A stretch of DNA of 64,000 nt from Desulfobaccales bacterium (GTDB lineage Bacteria > Desulfobacterota > Desulfobaccia > Desulfobaccales > 0-14-0-80-60-11). The translations under genes and the position numbers were made by a program. Location: contig JBAZPO010000003.1 in assembly GCA_041648175.1 (NCBI GenBank), forward strand, positions 62,001 through 126,000. The letters are read 5' to 3'. Below the pieces are notes generated by a model. The model had not been told where the DNA came from. It made no database searches and saw only the letters and a program-made list of their open reading frames with translations. This document shows, in pieces, positions 33,540-42,491 of this stretch (the stretch's first letter is position 1; each line of letters opens with the position of its first letter).

Positions 33540-34680
33540 GAGCGTATATTCAGTAAAGGGGAAGGGGTGGAGATACGGCTTCACCCAGAAGGGGACCAGG
33601 CACACGGAGGCCTGGTTCAAAACCAAAAAAGAAGCAAAGGAGGCAGAGGCAAGAAAGAGGCAGGAGTTGAAGAACCCGCAGCCTGTGCCACAAGTGGAGG
33701 ATTCGATGGCGGAGCAAACTCCAACCGACATGGGATTCTTGGAGCTGCTTAACTTAAGATTGGATTATGTGCGGGCGTATAAATCACAAAAATATTATGT
33801 GGACCACATCTATACGGCTCGGAAGCTGGTTAAGGGGTGGCGGAAACTTAGGTGCGGTGAAATCACCCTTCAGATAGTCCAAGCTTATCTAATAAAGCGG
33901 GCCAGGGTGGCGGCCTTTACCGCCAACAAGGAGCTGCGGTATCTTCGAGCCCTATTCAACTTTGGGATCAAGCAGGGGTTGGTTAAGACCAACCCTACCC
34001 AGGGATTGGAATTTATGCCGGTGGATTAGAAGATAAAGTAGGTTCCCACCAAGGAAGATGTGGCCAAGGTATTGTTAGCAGCAAATCCAGATACTCAGGA
34101 CTATCTGGTGGCCATCAAAGAGACCATGGCAAGAATGGGCGAAATCAACAGGCTGGTTTGGGATGATGTGGATTTCGAGCATAGAATTGTGGTGCTCTAT
34201 ACCCGGAAGAAAAAAGGTGGCCACTTGACCCCCAGGAAAATCCCCATGACCACTAGGCTCTACAGCTTGCTCGGTGTAAGGTATAAGAACCGTGATAAGA
34301 CCAAGCCCTGGGTTTTTTGGGGGCGGCACTGGAGCAGCAAAGCCGGGAGGTTCGTGGAAGGTCCCTACCAACACCGCAAGGACCTCATGGCCACCCTATG
34401 TCAACGGGCGGGGGTGAGGCACTTCGGCTTCCACGCTTTGCGCCATTTCGGAGCCTCGATTTTGGAGCGGGCCAATGTACCCATCGGCTCCATCCAGCGG
34501 ATTCTGGGCCATGAGAACCGGACCACCACCGAGATCTACTTGCACTCAATCGGTGAGGCCGAGCGGGAAGCGATGGAAATGTTCGAAATGGCTACCCAGG
34601 ACGCTCTTCCGGAAGAAAGTCTCACACAGAGTCTCACACAGGAAAAAGCAAAGGTTAAACCGATTGGCCTAACCCCTTGA
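33538..34680 (+). pseudogene. Phage-type tyrosine integrase interrupted by two in-frame ambers
   Basis: A strong AAGGAGG site precedes the ATG. The first 163 codons hold an arm-binding start (MSVYSVKGKGWRYGFTQKGT) and the core-binding domain (YYVDHIYTARKLVKGWRKL, ANKELRYLRALFNFGIKQG). Two TAG codons follow, 34027-34029 and 34039-34041, spaced by three sense codons; the frame is otherwise unbroken. The catalytic domain then shows the Arg of ETMARMGEINRLVW, HALRHFGASIL, the His of ILGHENRTTTEIYLHS and the Tyr in the same segment. Readthrough would give about 380 residues. Because neither TAG replaces an active-site residue, suppression is conceivable, but recent loss of function is simpler. The stop lies seven bases from the 3' end of tRNA-Thr. 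Confidence 0.8.
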
Positions 34681-34686
34681 TATCAC

Positions 34687-34761
34687 TGGAGCCGGCAGGG
34701 GGGGTCGAACCCCCGGCCTGCTGATTACGAATCAGCTGCTCTACCACTGAGCTATGCCGGC
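34687..34761 (-). tRNA. tRNA-Thr (anticodon CGT)
   Basis: The minus strand folds as a cloverleaf: acceptor GCCGGCA with TGCCGGC, D arm GCTCAGTGGTAGAGC, anticodon stem GCTGA/TCAGC with loop TTCGTAA, T arm CCGGGGGTTCGACCCCC. The CCA end is encoded. The integrase gene ends beside its 3' end, the usual place for an attachment site. Confidence 0.95.
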
Positions 34762-35114
34762 ACTCAACTCATGTGGCCTTGAGTATTACTGATTCTTCTT
34801 CCAAAATCAACGGCTACCAGGGGAGAATAGCGGGTTTTTTCGGAGGCGCCCGGCTAGCGTCCCACACACTTATAGAGCTCGGAAAGGGAAGGCTCGAATC
34901 CAGTGGTTGGCTAAGGCTCGATTTCTAACGGTAAATAAAACTGGTTCATCCGGAATAAGCGTCCTTTTTAACAAAAGAGTGGGCATGCGGTCTCCGAACC
35001 GGACTTGTTGGCGCCGGGTTATCTGGGCCAGGGTGCCCTACTCTGACCTACTCACCTAGCCACTCACCAAAGAAAAAGGAGGCCAAAAATATTGACCTCC
35101 AAACTCGCAACCGT
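34762..35114. other. Gap between the two tRNA genes
   Basis: 353 bases without a gene. No third tRNA is found. No copy of the tRNA-Thr 3' end is visible here. Confidence 0.35.
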
Positions 35115-35212
35115 TGGCGGAAGTGCATGGGAATCGAACCCACCTACCGCCTTATTCAGACGGTACACCGGATTTGAAGTCCGGGGGCCCCACCAGTGAA
35201 CCTCGCACTTCC
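35115..35212 (-). tRNA. selC: tRNA-Sec (anticodon TCA), selC
   Basis: A 98-base gene with the features of selenocysteine tRNA: an 8-bp acceptor stem (GGAAGTGC/GCACTTCC), anticodon loop CTTCAAA with TCA, a long extra arm (TACCGTCTGAATAAGGCGGTA) and the T arm GGTGGGTTCGATTCCC. CCA is encoded. It shows that the genome decodes some UGA as Sec; no selenoprotein gene is seen in the window. Confidence 0.95.
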
Positions 35213-35222
35213 GTATTAATTA

Positions 35223-35615
35223 TCAACTACTTACAATTTTAGGTTTCGTAATTTCTTTCGCCGGGAGCACTTTTTCGTCCGGGCCACTTTCCGGTCCCAC
35301 TTCCAACCGGTGATATGCACTTTTGGCACCATGGACAACCACGCTATTGTATCGTTTATGATCCAGAGTTCTGACCTTGCCAACTGTTTCCAATATACCA
35401 TAAGCCTGATCGCAAAGGAAGAAAACCCTCGGCTCCGAGATTTTGGTATCCTCCGCCTCCAGTCCCCGCTCCTGTTTGCCAGCGGGCCAGGCTCGGAAGT
35501 GCAACGGCCCCTGGCGGTGGTAGTGGTCGGCGGCCTGTTCACCGCCACGTCCTGACTCCGGTGGTTCTACCGGTGCTCTATCATTATTTCGCAGAGCCGC
35601 AAGGGAATAACTCAA
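35223..35615 (-). CDS. Hypothetical protein, 130 residues
   Basis: A soluble, charged protein (MSYSLAALRNNDRAPVEPPE) whose second half looks folded (VFFLCDQAYGILETVGKVRT, LDHKRYNSVVVHGAKSAYHR, LEVGPESGPDEKVLPAKEIT). It ends ten bases from the tRNA-Sec gene and its start lies 5 bases beyond the stop of the deacetylase-like gene on the same strand. Other frames overlap it, but this one has the best composition. I do not recognise a family. Confidence 0.35.
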   Translation of the reverse strand: MSYSLAALRNNDRAPVEPPESGRGGEQAADHYHRQGPLHFRAWPAGKQERGLEAEDTKISEPRVFFLCDQAYGILETVGKVRTLDHKRYNSVVVHGAKSAYHRLEVGPESGPDEKVLPAKEITKPKIVSS

Positions 35616-35620
35616 GCCTC

Positions 35621-36982
35621 CTAACGGTTCTCCTTTGAATCTAATAATTTTTTCCTTTTAAGAAATACCATCCATCCTCCTAAGCCTAACCCCCAAAGCC
35701 CCACGATGACCTCAAGGTGCTTATATTGTATCCTACCAAAAGCTAAATAAGATAGAAGAATACCGAGCATGATCAAACTGTAATATTTGCATATTTTATC
35801 CATTACCTTTGAAACAGCAAAACCTATTGTCCCCACGATATAGGTAACTGAGAATACAATGATTAATATCATTAAATAGAATGAAGCAATATACAGCATA
35901 TTCCGCATTCTGGTAATATTAAATAACGCCTTGAAGTTTCTAAAACGGATATTAGAAGCCGTATCAACCGGCAAATAGATGCCGTAATGAGGTGGCCACC
36001 ATACCGGTTTTAAATGCACTAATTGCAGATAATATTTATTATTTATAAAACGGTCCATGCTTAAGTTGACCTTGGTTTTTAAGACTTGGTCTATCGACAT
36101 TATCCGTATATCTTTTTGAGAAGCAACCCAAGATAACAGTTCAGAAAATTTATCATAACTCATCTTGTAATTAATATCTTCTTGTTCAGTAACCGTTTCT
36201 ACGTCACTGAAGACGTATTGATGAAAGACCACACAGATAATCGGATCATAATCCACAATTTTACGAGCATATTCGATTGTATTTCTTAAATTATCTAAAT
36301 TACAGGTAGCGGGTAATATCTTCAGAGAAGTGGAAGGAACTGTCTCGCCTTCCATGCCAGCAGAAAGACATTGGAAATTCAGCTTTTCCAGCACTTCTAT
36401 GGTAATGGCGTCGTAAGCGTTATAAGGTGGGACAAAAGTGATCATTGGCTTGTCAAGAACCTTTTCCAGAAAAGCCTTGCCTTTCTTGAGCTTATCCATC
36501 TGGGTAGAATAATCGAGGGTCTGGAATTCCGTGTGCCATCCTTTGGTTTGCAGAGTTTGATGGGAATATCCGTGTTGGGTTGCGTCCATAGCACCTGCTT
36601 TAATGGCATCCCGTGCAATAGCGATTTTTTCAGGGGTGAGTGGAATTACATCTTGAGGCTCAAATCCAAGGTAATTCTTAGCTTTCACAAAAGGAATAAT
36701 ACTGAAAGTACAGCAGACGTTATGCTTCTTGAAATCAGCTATGATTCTTTTCTCCAGTTCAGTATCAGTGCGGCTGCAATAGTCATCATATCTGAAAACA
36801 ACTGTAACGTAATGAGGTAAATTTTTAGCTTCAATGGTTTCAGGATATAAAGTCAAAATAACTATGATGGGCAATAATAATACAACGATATTCTTATAGA
36901 CATTAGCCCAGAACCTGAGTGACGAATTGATTCCCGACCGTAACCCGTCAGCTCTTCGAGCAAATTCAAGCATTCTCATCAA
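35621..36982 (-). CDS. Membrane protein with polysaccharide-deacetylase-like (NodB/DUF2334) domain
   Basis: A 453-residue protein with an N-terminal membrane segment (NIVVLLLPIIVILTLYPE), an extracytoplasmic domain of about 270 residues and two to three C-terminal membrane segments (MLYIASFYLMILIIVFSVTY, YSLIMLGILLSYLAFG, VIVGLWGLGLGGWMVFL). The domain has NodB-like motifs: the Asp pair in VVFRYDDYCSRTD, HGYSH and FVPPYNAYD. NodB enzymes remove N- or O-acetyl groups from surface polysaccharides; DUF2334 members are related. The gene is AT-richer than its neighbours, which may point to transfer. It stands divergent from an OlsF-like gene. The substrate cannot be told. Confidence 0.7.
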   Translation of the reverse strand: MMRMLEFARRADGLRSGINSSLRFWANVYKNIVVLLLPIIVILTLYPETIEAKNLPHYVTVVFRYDDYCSRTDTELEKRIIADFKKHNVCCTFSIIPFVKAKNYLGFEPQDVIPLTPEKIAIARDAIKAGAMDATQHGYSHQTLQTKGWHTEFQTLDYSTQMDKLKKGKAFLEKVLDKPMITFVPPYNAYDAITIEVLEKLNFQCLSAGMEGETVPSTSLKILPATCNLDNLRNTIEYARKIVDYDPIICVVFHQYVFSDVETVTEQEDINYKMSYDKFSELLSWVASQKDIRIMSIDQVLKTKVNLSMDRFINNKYYLQLVHLKPVWWPPHYGIYLPVDTASNIRFRNFKALFNITRMRNMLYIASFYLMILIIVFSVTYIVGTIGFAVSKVMDKICKYYSLIMLGILLSYLAFGRIQYKHLEVIVGLWGLGLGGWMVFLKRKKLLDSKENR

Positions 36983-37391
36983 CTCCTTTGACGAGCCACA
37001 CTATCATATTTAAATCAAAAATAATATTTTTTAGAGGAATGATGCTCTGATTGGAATAACTTTCACTTTTGAAGAATGAAAGAAACCCATGATAGAACTC
37101 CTGCCTGGACGCACAGGCGGATAACTTCCTTTCCCCTCAAAGCCACCGGAATCTCTTCCCTCCCAATGCCCCGCCCATATATTCAGACGCTTAATAAAAT
37201 TTTGGCTCTCATTCATCTCGTTTTATCAGTTAAATAAATCAAAAATTAATCTCATTTTCAGCAAAACTTAACAATTCGCCTTTAAAATCTCTTTGATTAA
37301 CTAAGTTATTCTTATAGTTTTATGGTTTGCTCTTAAGATCGCTTAAATCTCTTATGGACATAATCGGCCATCAAGAACATGGATAAATACT
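36983..37391. promoter_or_regulatory. AT-rich divergent promoter region
   Basis: 409 bases between the deacetylase-like and the OlsF-like gene. A 61-codon minus frame (37031-37216) lacks support. The stretch 37220-37390 is very AT-rich and probably carries the promoters; no clear consensus pair was singled out. Confidence 0.3.
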
Positions 37392-39257
37392 ATGTTAAAC
37401 AATTGTGGCAACAACTCTGCTTCGCAACGCCTGATTGAATACGGCAATCATTTAAATTACATGCCGCCAATTATGAGAAGGTTAATTAAGAAGACATTGG
37501 GTTTGGATGGAATAGATAAAACTTATGAAAATATCGGCTATTGCAAGGATGGCTCGATTTTTCTTAACAATTTATTGGACATACTCAACATAACTTTTCA
37601 TATCAATAATCAGGCTATTTCTCTCATTCCATCACAAGGGCCGGTGATTGTCGTGGCTAACCACCCTTTTGGCGGGATCGAGGGAGTAATACTGGCGGCG
37701 ATGCTAAAATCAGTCCGTAATGATGTAAAGCTCATGGCCAATTTTTTACTACAAAGGATTCCTGAGTTGAGGGATATCTTTATTTACGTAGATCCTTATG
37801 AGCGCCGCGACTCCGTTAAAAACAATATCAAACCCTTAAAGGATGCCCTGGCATGGCTGCATGACGGCGGGATGTTGGGAATTTTCCCCGCGGGCGCGGT
37901 TTCGCATGTGCAGTGGCGCGAGCGCGCCATTGCCGATCCGCCTTGGAACCATAACTGTGCCAGATTGATTAGGAAAACCGGCGCTACGGTGGTGCCGGTC
38001 TTTTTTCATGGCGTTAACGGACCCTGGTTTCAAATTTTAGGACTGGTGCATCCTTGCTTCCGCACTATGTTATTGCCCCATGAATTTATGAACAAAAAGG
38101 GGAGAGCTGTGCAATTGACCATTGGTAATGCCATTCCCTTTGAAAAACTCCGGTCTTTTGACTCGGATGCGGAGATGATGACCTATTTACGCCTGCGGAC
38201 CTATATCCTGAAAGCGCGACGTGATCAAGGCCGGAATTCCGACCGCAAGGTCGTCATGCGAGGCAGGCTCAAGAGCGGGGAGACACCCGTGGCCCCATTC
38301 CGTGATGGCCAAGGCATCACCCAAGAAGTACTGAGCTTACCCTCGGAGAACATTTTATTAGAGAGTGGGGATTACACGGTTTTTCTGGCCCGAGCCCGGC
38401 AAATTCCCTGTCTGCTCAGGGAGATCGGCCGGCTGCGGGAACTCACCTTCCGCCAGGCCCATGAAGGCACCGGCAAGTCCCGGGACTTGGATACTTTCGA
38501 CCGGCACTACCTGCATCTGTTTATTTGGAATCGAGCGAAACACGAGGTGGTGGGGGCTTACCGCTTGGGCCAGGCGGATTATATCTTGGAACGCTTGAGC
38601 AAAAGCGGGCTTTATACGAGCACGTTATTTAAATATAAAACCGCTTTACTGGAGAGGATCAATCCAGCTCTGGAGCTGGGGAGGTCATTCGTTCGGGCGG
38701 AATATCAGAAAAACTATGCCGCGCTCCTGCTATTATGGAAAGGTATCGGCAGTTTCGTGGCCAGAAACCCACGCTATAAAATCTTGTTCGGTCCGGTTTC
38801 CATTAATAATCAATATCATACCATCTCCCAGCAACTGATGGTCAACTCGCTAAAATTGAATAATTATTTACCGGAATTGGGGAAATTAGTGAAACCCAAG
38901 CGACCCTTTCAATCGAAAATCCTAAGGCATTTTGATGGCAGCATAACCAACGCGGCCATCTCAGATATCAATGAGGTCTCCGACTTAATAGCCGATATCG
39001 AGCCAAACCAGCAGGGCATTCCCATTCTTTTGAAACAATACCTGAAATTGGGTGGCAAATTGCTGGCCTTTAATCAAGATCAGAATTTCAGTAATGTCTT
39101 GGATGCTCTTATTTTAGTTGATTTAACCCTAACGCCTTTGAAGATCTTGGAGCGCTACATGGGCAGGGATGAGGCCCGTAACTTTATCGCTTATCACGAT
39201 TTTCCCAGTTCTGTTCATCAGGCGGGCACGATGGCATCTTCGGGGAATACAGGCTGA
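37392..39257 (+). CDS. olsF: Bifunctional acyltransferase, OlsF-like ornithine-lipid synthase
   Basis: A 621-residue fusion. Residues of about 60-290 form a PlsC/OlsA-type acyltransferase with VVANHPFGGIEGV (variant of the HX4D box) and IFPAGAVSHVQ. Residues of about 330-590 form an OlsB-like GNAT domain (YTVFLARARQIPCLLREIGR, YLHLFIWNRAKHEVVGAYRL, ELGRSFVRAEYQKNYAALLL). Known OlsF enzymes make ornithine lipid: the C-terminal part N-acylates ornithine with 3-hydroxyacyl-ACP and the N-terminal part adds the second acyl chain. At 621 residues it is a little long. Its stop overlaps the start of a DedA gene (TGATG), so both are probably translated together. The upstream ribosome site is weak. Amine other than ornithine is possible. 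Confidence 0.75.
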   Translation: MLNNCGNNSASQRLIEYGNHLNYMPPIMRRLIKKTLGLDGIDKTYENIGYCKDGSIFLNNLLDILNITFHINNQAISLIPSQGPVIVVANHPFGGIEGVILAAMLKSVRNDVKLMANFLLQRIPELRDIFIYVDPYERRDSVKNNIKPLKDALAWLHDGGMLGIFPAGAVSHVQWRERAIADPPWNHNCARLIRKTGATVVPVFFHGVNGPWFQILGLVHPCFRTMLLPHEFMNKKGRAVQLTIGNAIPFEKLRSFDSDAEMMTYLRLRTYILKARRDQGRNSDRKVVMRGRLKSGETPVAPFRDGQGITQEVLSLPSENILLESGDYTVFLARARQIPCLLREIGRLRELTFRQAHEGTGKSRDLDTFDRHYLHLFIWNRAKHEVVGAYRLGQADYILERLSKSGLYTSTLFKYKTALLERINPALELGRSFVRAEYQKNYAALLLLWKGIGSFVARNPRYKILFGPVSINNQYHTISQQLMVNSLKLNNYLPELGKLVKPKRPFQSKILRHFDGSITNAAISDINEVSDLIADIEPNQQGIPILLKQYLKLGGKLLAFNQDQNFSNVLDALILVDLTLTPLKILERYMGRDEARNFIAYHDFPSSVHQAGTMASSGNTG

Positions 39258-39883
39258 TGGAGACTCTCAATTATCTGATCACCAACTACGGGTATTGGGG
39301 CATCTTTGCTTGTCTGGCGACGGGGGTTTTCGGCATCCCAGTGGCGGATGAAGTCATTCTGATGGGTGCCGGCTACCTCGTCTCCATCGGGGTCTTACAA
39401 CCGTTAACCAGCCTGATGGCAATAATCTTGGGGAGTTTCTTCGGCACATCGCTCAATTATATCGTGGGCCGGACCGTCGGAGGCAGGCTGCTGGCTTATT
39501 GGGGGAAATCTAATCCCTGCCGCTTGAGAAAGTTAGGTTACGTGGTGGCCTGGTTTCAGCGCGTGGGCAGGTGGGGCCTTCCGGTGAGCTATTTCATCCC
39601 GGGGATACGCCATCTCTTGCCGGTGGTAGCGGGGCTCTCCCGCCTCCATGTCGGCATTTTTGCCCTGTTGGCCGCCTCCGGGTGTTGCCTCTGGTCCCTG
39701 ACCCTGCTCAGCCTGGGTTATGTCTTGGGCGAAGAGCGGGCCCGTCTGTGGGATTACCTGCATTCCCCCGGCCTGATCATCCCGGGGCTGTGCATTTTTG
39801 TGCTGCTGCTCTACGTTGTGGTAAGATGGAGGTTGCGGGCGAAAGGTTATTCCCCCGCCTTGGGTTGTTCGGTAAAACGGTAA
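39257..39883 (+). CDS. DedA-family membrane protein
   Basis: A 208-residue inner-membrane protein of the DedA/SNARE-associated family (lipid scrambling or undecaprenyl-phosphate recycling in known members). Seen: the N-terminal amphipathic start GYWGIFACLATGVFGIP, the re-entrant signature FGTSLNYIVGRTVGG, VGRWGLPVSYFIPGIRHLLP with the conserved Arg-His, and two C-terminal helices. The start overlaps the stop of the OlsF-like gene, which suggests a joint role in polar-lipid handling. The 3' end overlaps the tail of the minus-strand PhoB-like gene by 37 bases. Confidence 0.82.
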   Translation: METLNYLITNYGYWGIFACLATGVFGIPVADEVILMGAGYLVSIGVLQPLTSLMAIILGSFFGTSLNYIVGRTVGGRLLAYWGKSNPCRLRKLGYVVAWFQRVGRWGLPVSYFIPGIRHLLPVVAGLSRLHVGIFALLAASGCCLWSLTLLSLGYVLGEERARLWDYLHSPGLIIPGLCIFVLLLYVVVRWRLRAKGYSPALGCSVKR

Positions 39884-40551
39884 CCCACCCCCCGAACCGT
39901 GCCGATGTATTTCCCGCAGTTGCCCAATTTCTTCCGGAGCCAGACGATTTGGACATCCACGGCCCGATCCGTGACGGGATAATCTTCGCCGTGGACCTCA
40001 AGCACAATTTGGGACCGGGTGAACACCCAACCGGGCCTTCGGGCCAACATACTGAGGAGGCGGAACTCCGTGGCGGTTAATTCCACGGGCCGGCCTTGCA
40101 CCAAGACCTCGTGACGGCCGGGATGGATGGTGAGGTCATGAAGGACAAGCGGCGTATCTTCTTCAGACGGTGCGGGGGCACGGCGCCGCAGCACCGCTCG
40201 GACCCGGGCCAGCAGCACCCGGGGGCTGAAAGGCTTGGTGATGTAATCGTCGGCGCCCAACTCCAGTCCCGCCACAATGTCGCTCTCTTCCCCCTTGGCG
40301 GTGAGCATGACGATGGGCACAGGCCGGGTCCGGGCGTCCTGTTTGAACCGGCGGCAGACCTCCAGCCCATCTATCCCCGGCAACATCAAATCCAGCACCA
40401 CGAGATCCGGGAGCGCAGCCTGCGCGGCCTTTAAGCCTTCCTCCCCGGACCCCGCGGCAGTTACCCGGTAACCTTCTTTGGCAAGATTATACTTGAGGAG
40501 TTCGGCAATATCCTCCTCATCTTCCATTACCAAAATACTTTCCTTGGACAT
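39847..40551 (-). CDS. OmpR/PhoB-type response regulator
   Basis: A 234-residue two-component regulator. The receiver domain (residues 1-120) has the acidic pair in VMEDEEDIAEL, phosphorylation Asp in LVVLDLMLPGIDG and the Lys in DDYITKPFS. The DNA-binding winged helix (from about 135) includes VELTATEFRLLSMLARRPG, RAVDVQIVWLRKKLG and TVRGVGYRF. It is closest in pattern to PhoB, but no PhoR-type kinase gene stands next to it, so the assignment to phosphate control is not made. The gene overlaps the DedA gene tail to tail. Confidence 0.88.
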   Translation of the reverse strand: MSKESILVMEDEEDIAELLKYNLAKEGYRVTAAGSGEEGLKAAQAALPDLVVLDLMLPGIDGLEVCRRFKQDARTRPVPIVMLTAKGEESDIVAGLELGADDYITKPFSPRVLLARVRAVLRRRAPAPSEEDTPLVLHDLTIHPGRHEVLVQGRPVELTATEFRLLSMLARRPGWVFTRSQIVLEVHGEDYPVTDRAVDVQIVWLRKKLGNCGKYIGTVRGVGYRFTEQPKAGE

Positions 40552-40604
40552 AGCCTACCCCAGCGCGGCCAGCATCACCGCGCGTCCCAGTGGTTCATGC
40601 CGTT

Positions 40605-41264
40605 TTAAGCTCCCCAAATTTCATAGGCTCCAATAATAATAAGAATTAATCCGGAAATAGGCCCGGAGAGACGCCCCATCCAGTGAGTTCCCAGGCAATA
40701 TCCCGTGCTTATACCTACCCAGATGGTCAGAATGCTCAAGCTAATCACCGACAAGCTGATGAGGAGCGGGCTTAACCCCAATAATCCCGCCACCAAGCCG
40801 ATGGGCAGATTATTTAACAACAATGCCAATCCCAGGATGAGTCCTTCTCTCAGGTCAATATGGCCCGAAAAATCCCGATCTGCGATAAAAGGGTTATCCA
40901 GAATCATAAAAATCTTCTTTAGCAGAGAGACCTCGGGGACACCTGCCAGGGCAATCATGTGCAATTCTTCCGGGGGCCTCAATGGTTGGCGAAAAACGGT
41001 CTCTTGAAGGACCACCCAGGCGCCGGCTAGGATAATAATCACGCCGCCTAAGAGGATGGCGGTCTGGGGGTGAATCAGCCTGGTCACCAGATGTCCGCTC
41101 AGCATGACCAGAAGAGTGCCGCCTGCGGTCAGCAAGGCGATGAGCAGGTTGGTGCCGAAGGGAATGCTTATCCTCCTGACGCCATAAGCAATGCCGATCC
41201 CGATATTATCGAGGCTGCACGCCAGAGCCAGAAGGAAAATGGTCCCTAAATGCAGGACCTGCAT
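40605..41264 (-). CDS. MntP/YtaF-family membrane transporter
   Basis: A 219-residue six-helix membrane protein. The first helix has the family motif ALACSLDNIGIGIAYG (Asp-Asn in the membrane) and the second half repeats it weakly (LALLLNNLPIGLVAGLLG), the internal duplication of the MntP/LysE-like group. MntP exports Mn(II); YtaF relatives in sporeformers have no firm role. The start lies directly behind the MetK stop, so the two are translated together. With the P-type ATPase upstream, cation export is a reasonable inference, but the ion is unknown. Confidence 0.7.
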   Translation of the reverse strand: MQVLHLGTIFLLALACSLDNIGIGIAYGVRRISIPFGTNLLIALLTAGGTLLVMLSGHLVTRLIHPQTAILLGGVIIILAGAWVVLQETVFRQPLRPPEELHMIALAGVPEVSLLKKIFMILDNPFIADRDFSGHIDLREGLILGLALLLNNLPIGLVAGLLGLSPLLISLSVISLSILTIWVGISTGYCLGTHWMGRLSGPISGLILIIIGAYEIWGA

Positions 41265-42464
41265 CTACTTGTTTTGTAGCAGATCAATTTTGTCCGTAGC
41301 TTCCCATGGGAGTTCCAGATCCGCCCTCCCCACCTGTCCATAAGCCGCCAGCCTTTGGTAAAACTTGCCTTTGTGAAGGGACGGCAAGTGCCGGAGTTGA
41401 AAGCGTTTCAGGATGCCGGCCAGGCGAAAATCAAAATGTTGCTCCACCAGATTGGCCAGATCATCATCGGGAAGCTTGCCGGTCCCGAAGGTCTCCACAT
41501 TGATGCTCACCGGGCGGGGCAGGCCGATGCAATAGCTCAACTGCACCTCACATTCCTCCGCTAAACCTGCGGCCACCAGATTCTTGGCGGCATGGCGCGC
41601 CGCGTAAGCACCAATCCGGTCTACGCGCATGGGGTCTTTGCCGCTCAGGGCATTGCCGCCGTGCCGGGCGTAGTCGCCGTAGGTGTCCACGTCGGTTTTG
41701 CGGCCGGTGAGGCCGGAATGGACCCCCGGGCCCCCCACCATGAGGTTTTCCACCGGGTTGATGAAAATCATGGTCTTGTCATCCGGCCGGATGGCTTCCC
41801 CGGCAAAGGACGGGCGGAGCACCGCTTCCAGTACATCGTCGTGGAGCCGTTGCGTGTTGATGTTCTCCGGCGCGGATTTGGACCGGCTGGCGATGATGGA
41901 GATGCTGTGAATACGGTGGGGTTTGCGATCCCGATATTCCACCCCCACCTGGGTTTTGCCGTCGGGGGAAAGGTAAGGGATAAGGCGTTGGAGCCGCGCC
42001 GCGATCAACTGGCGGGCCAGTTTCTGGGCCAGCCAGATGGGCAGAGGCATCAAAACCTCGGTCTGCCGGCAGGCATAGCCAAAGACCGTGGCCTGCTGCC
42101 TTACCTGGATTCGGTCGATCTCGGCTTCCGACAGGCGGTTTTCATTGAAATAGAGGTCGAGGTCGGGGGGATACTCCTGGAGGCTGGTCAAGATGCTGCA
42201 CGTGCGCGCATCAAAGTCAGGCTGAGAGTAGCCCACCTGCCCGATCACCTTGCGGGCCAGATTAGGGATATCGGCCTTGATTTCCGAGGCAAACCGGGCC
42301 GCAATGAACAGGATGGAGGTGGAGATGGCGCACTCGGCCCGGACCCGGGCATAGGGGTCCTGGGACAGGAAGTGGTCCAGGATGGCATCGCTGATCTGAT
42401 CGCACAGCTTATCCGGGTGCCCCTCGGTGACGGATTCAGAATTGAACACAAAATCTTTTCTCAT
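41265..42464 (-). CDS. metK: S-adenosylmethionine synthetase
   Basis: Makes S-adenosylmethionine from Met and ATP. The 399-residue protein has the ATP-site start SVTEGHPDKLCDQISDAILD, the Lys/Asp-bearing TGRKTDVDTYGDYARHGGNA, the P-loop-like segment GNALSGKDPMRVDRIGAYAA and the C-terminal KIDLLQ end. GGPGVHSGLTGRK replaces the usual GGPHGDAGLTGRK, so it belongs to a divergent MetK branch. It sits between a cation ATPase (27 bases upstream) and a MntP-like gene (no gap downstream). This placement is odd for a housekeeping enzyme, and a second, standard metK elsewhere is possible. Confidence 0.88.
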   Translation of the reverse strand: MRKDFVFNSESVTEGHPDKLCDQISDAILDHFLSQDPYARVRAECAISTSILFIAARFASEIKADIPNLARKVIGQVGYSQPDFDARTCSILTSLQEYPPDLDLYFNENRLSEAEIDRIQVRQQATVFGYACRQTEVLMPLPIWLAQKLARQLIAARLQRLIPYLSPDGKTQVGVEYRDRKPHRIHSISIIASRSKSAPENINTQRLHDDVLEAVLRPSFAGEAIRPDDKTMIFINPVENLMVGGPGVHSGLTGRKTDVDTYGDYARHGGNALSGKDPMRVDRIGAYAARHAAKNLVAAGLAEECEVQLSYCIGLPRPVSINVETFGTGKLPDDDLANLVEQHFDFRLAGILKRFQLRHLPSLHKGKFYQRLAAYGQVGRADLELPWEATDKIDLLQNK

Positions 42465-42491
42465 CCGGGTGTCCTTTGCCCTCTTTAATCC

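Noticed and set aside
33540..33731. Extension of the small minus-strand frame into the integrase gene
   Set aside because: The added part is the reverse of the conserved integrase N-terminus.
22568..34041. General recoding of TAG in this genome
   Set aside because: Several clear host-type genes in the window end in TAG (for example the SDR gene at 2503), and the AAA gene has frameshifts as well, so local decay is simpler.
39847..40551. Naming the response regulator phoB
   Set aside because: It is of PhoB type, but neither phoR nor any phosphate-transport gene is nearby, so the target pathway is not supported.
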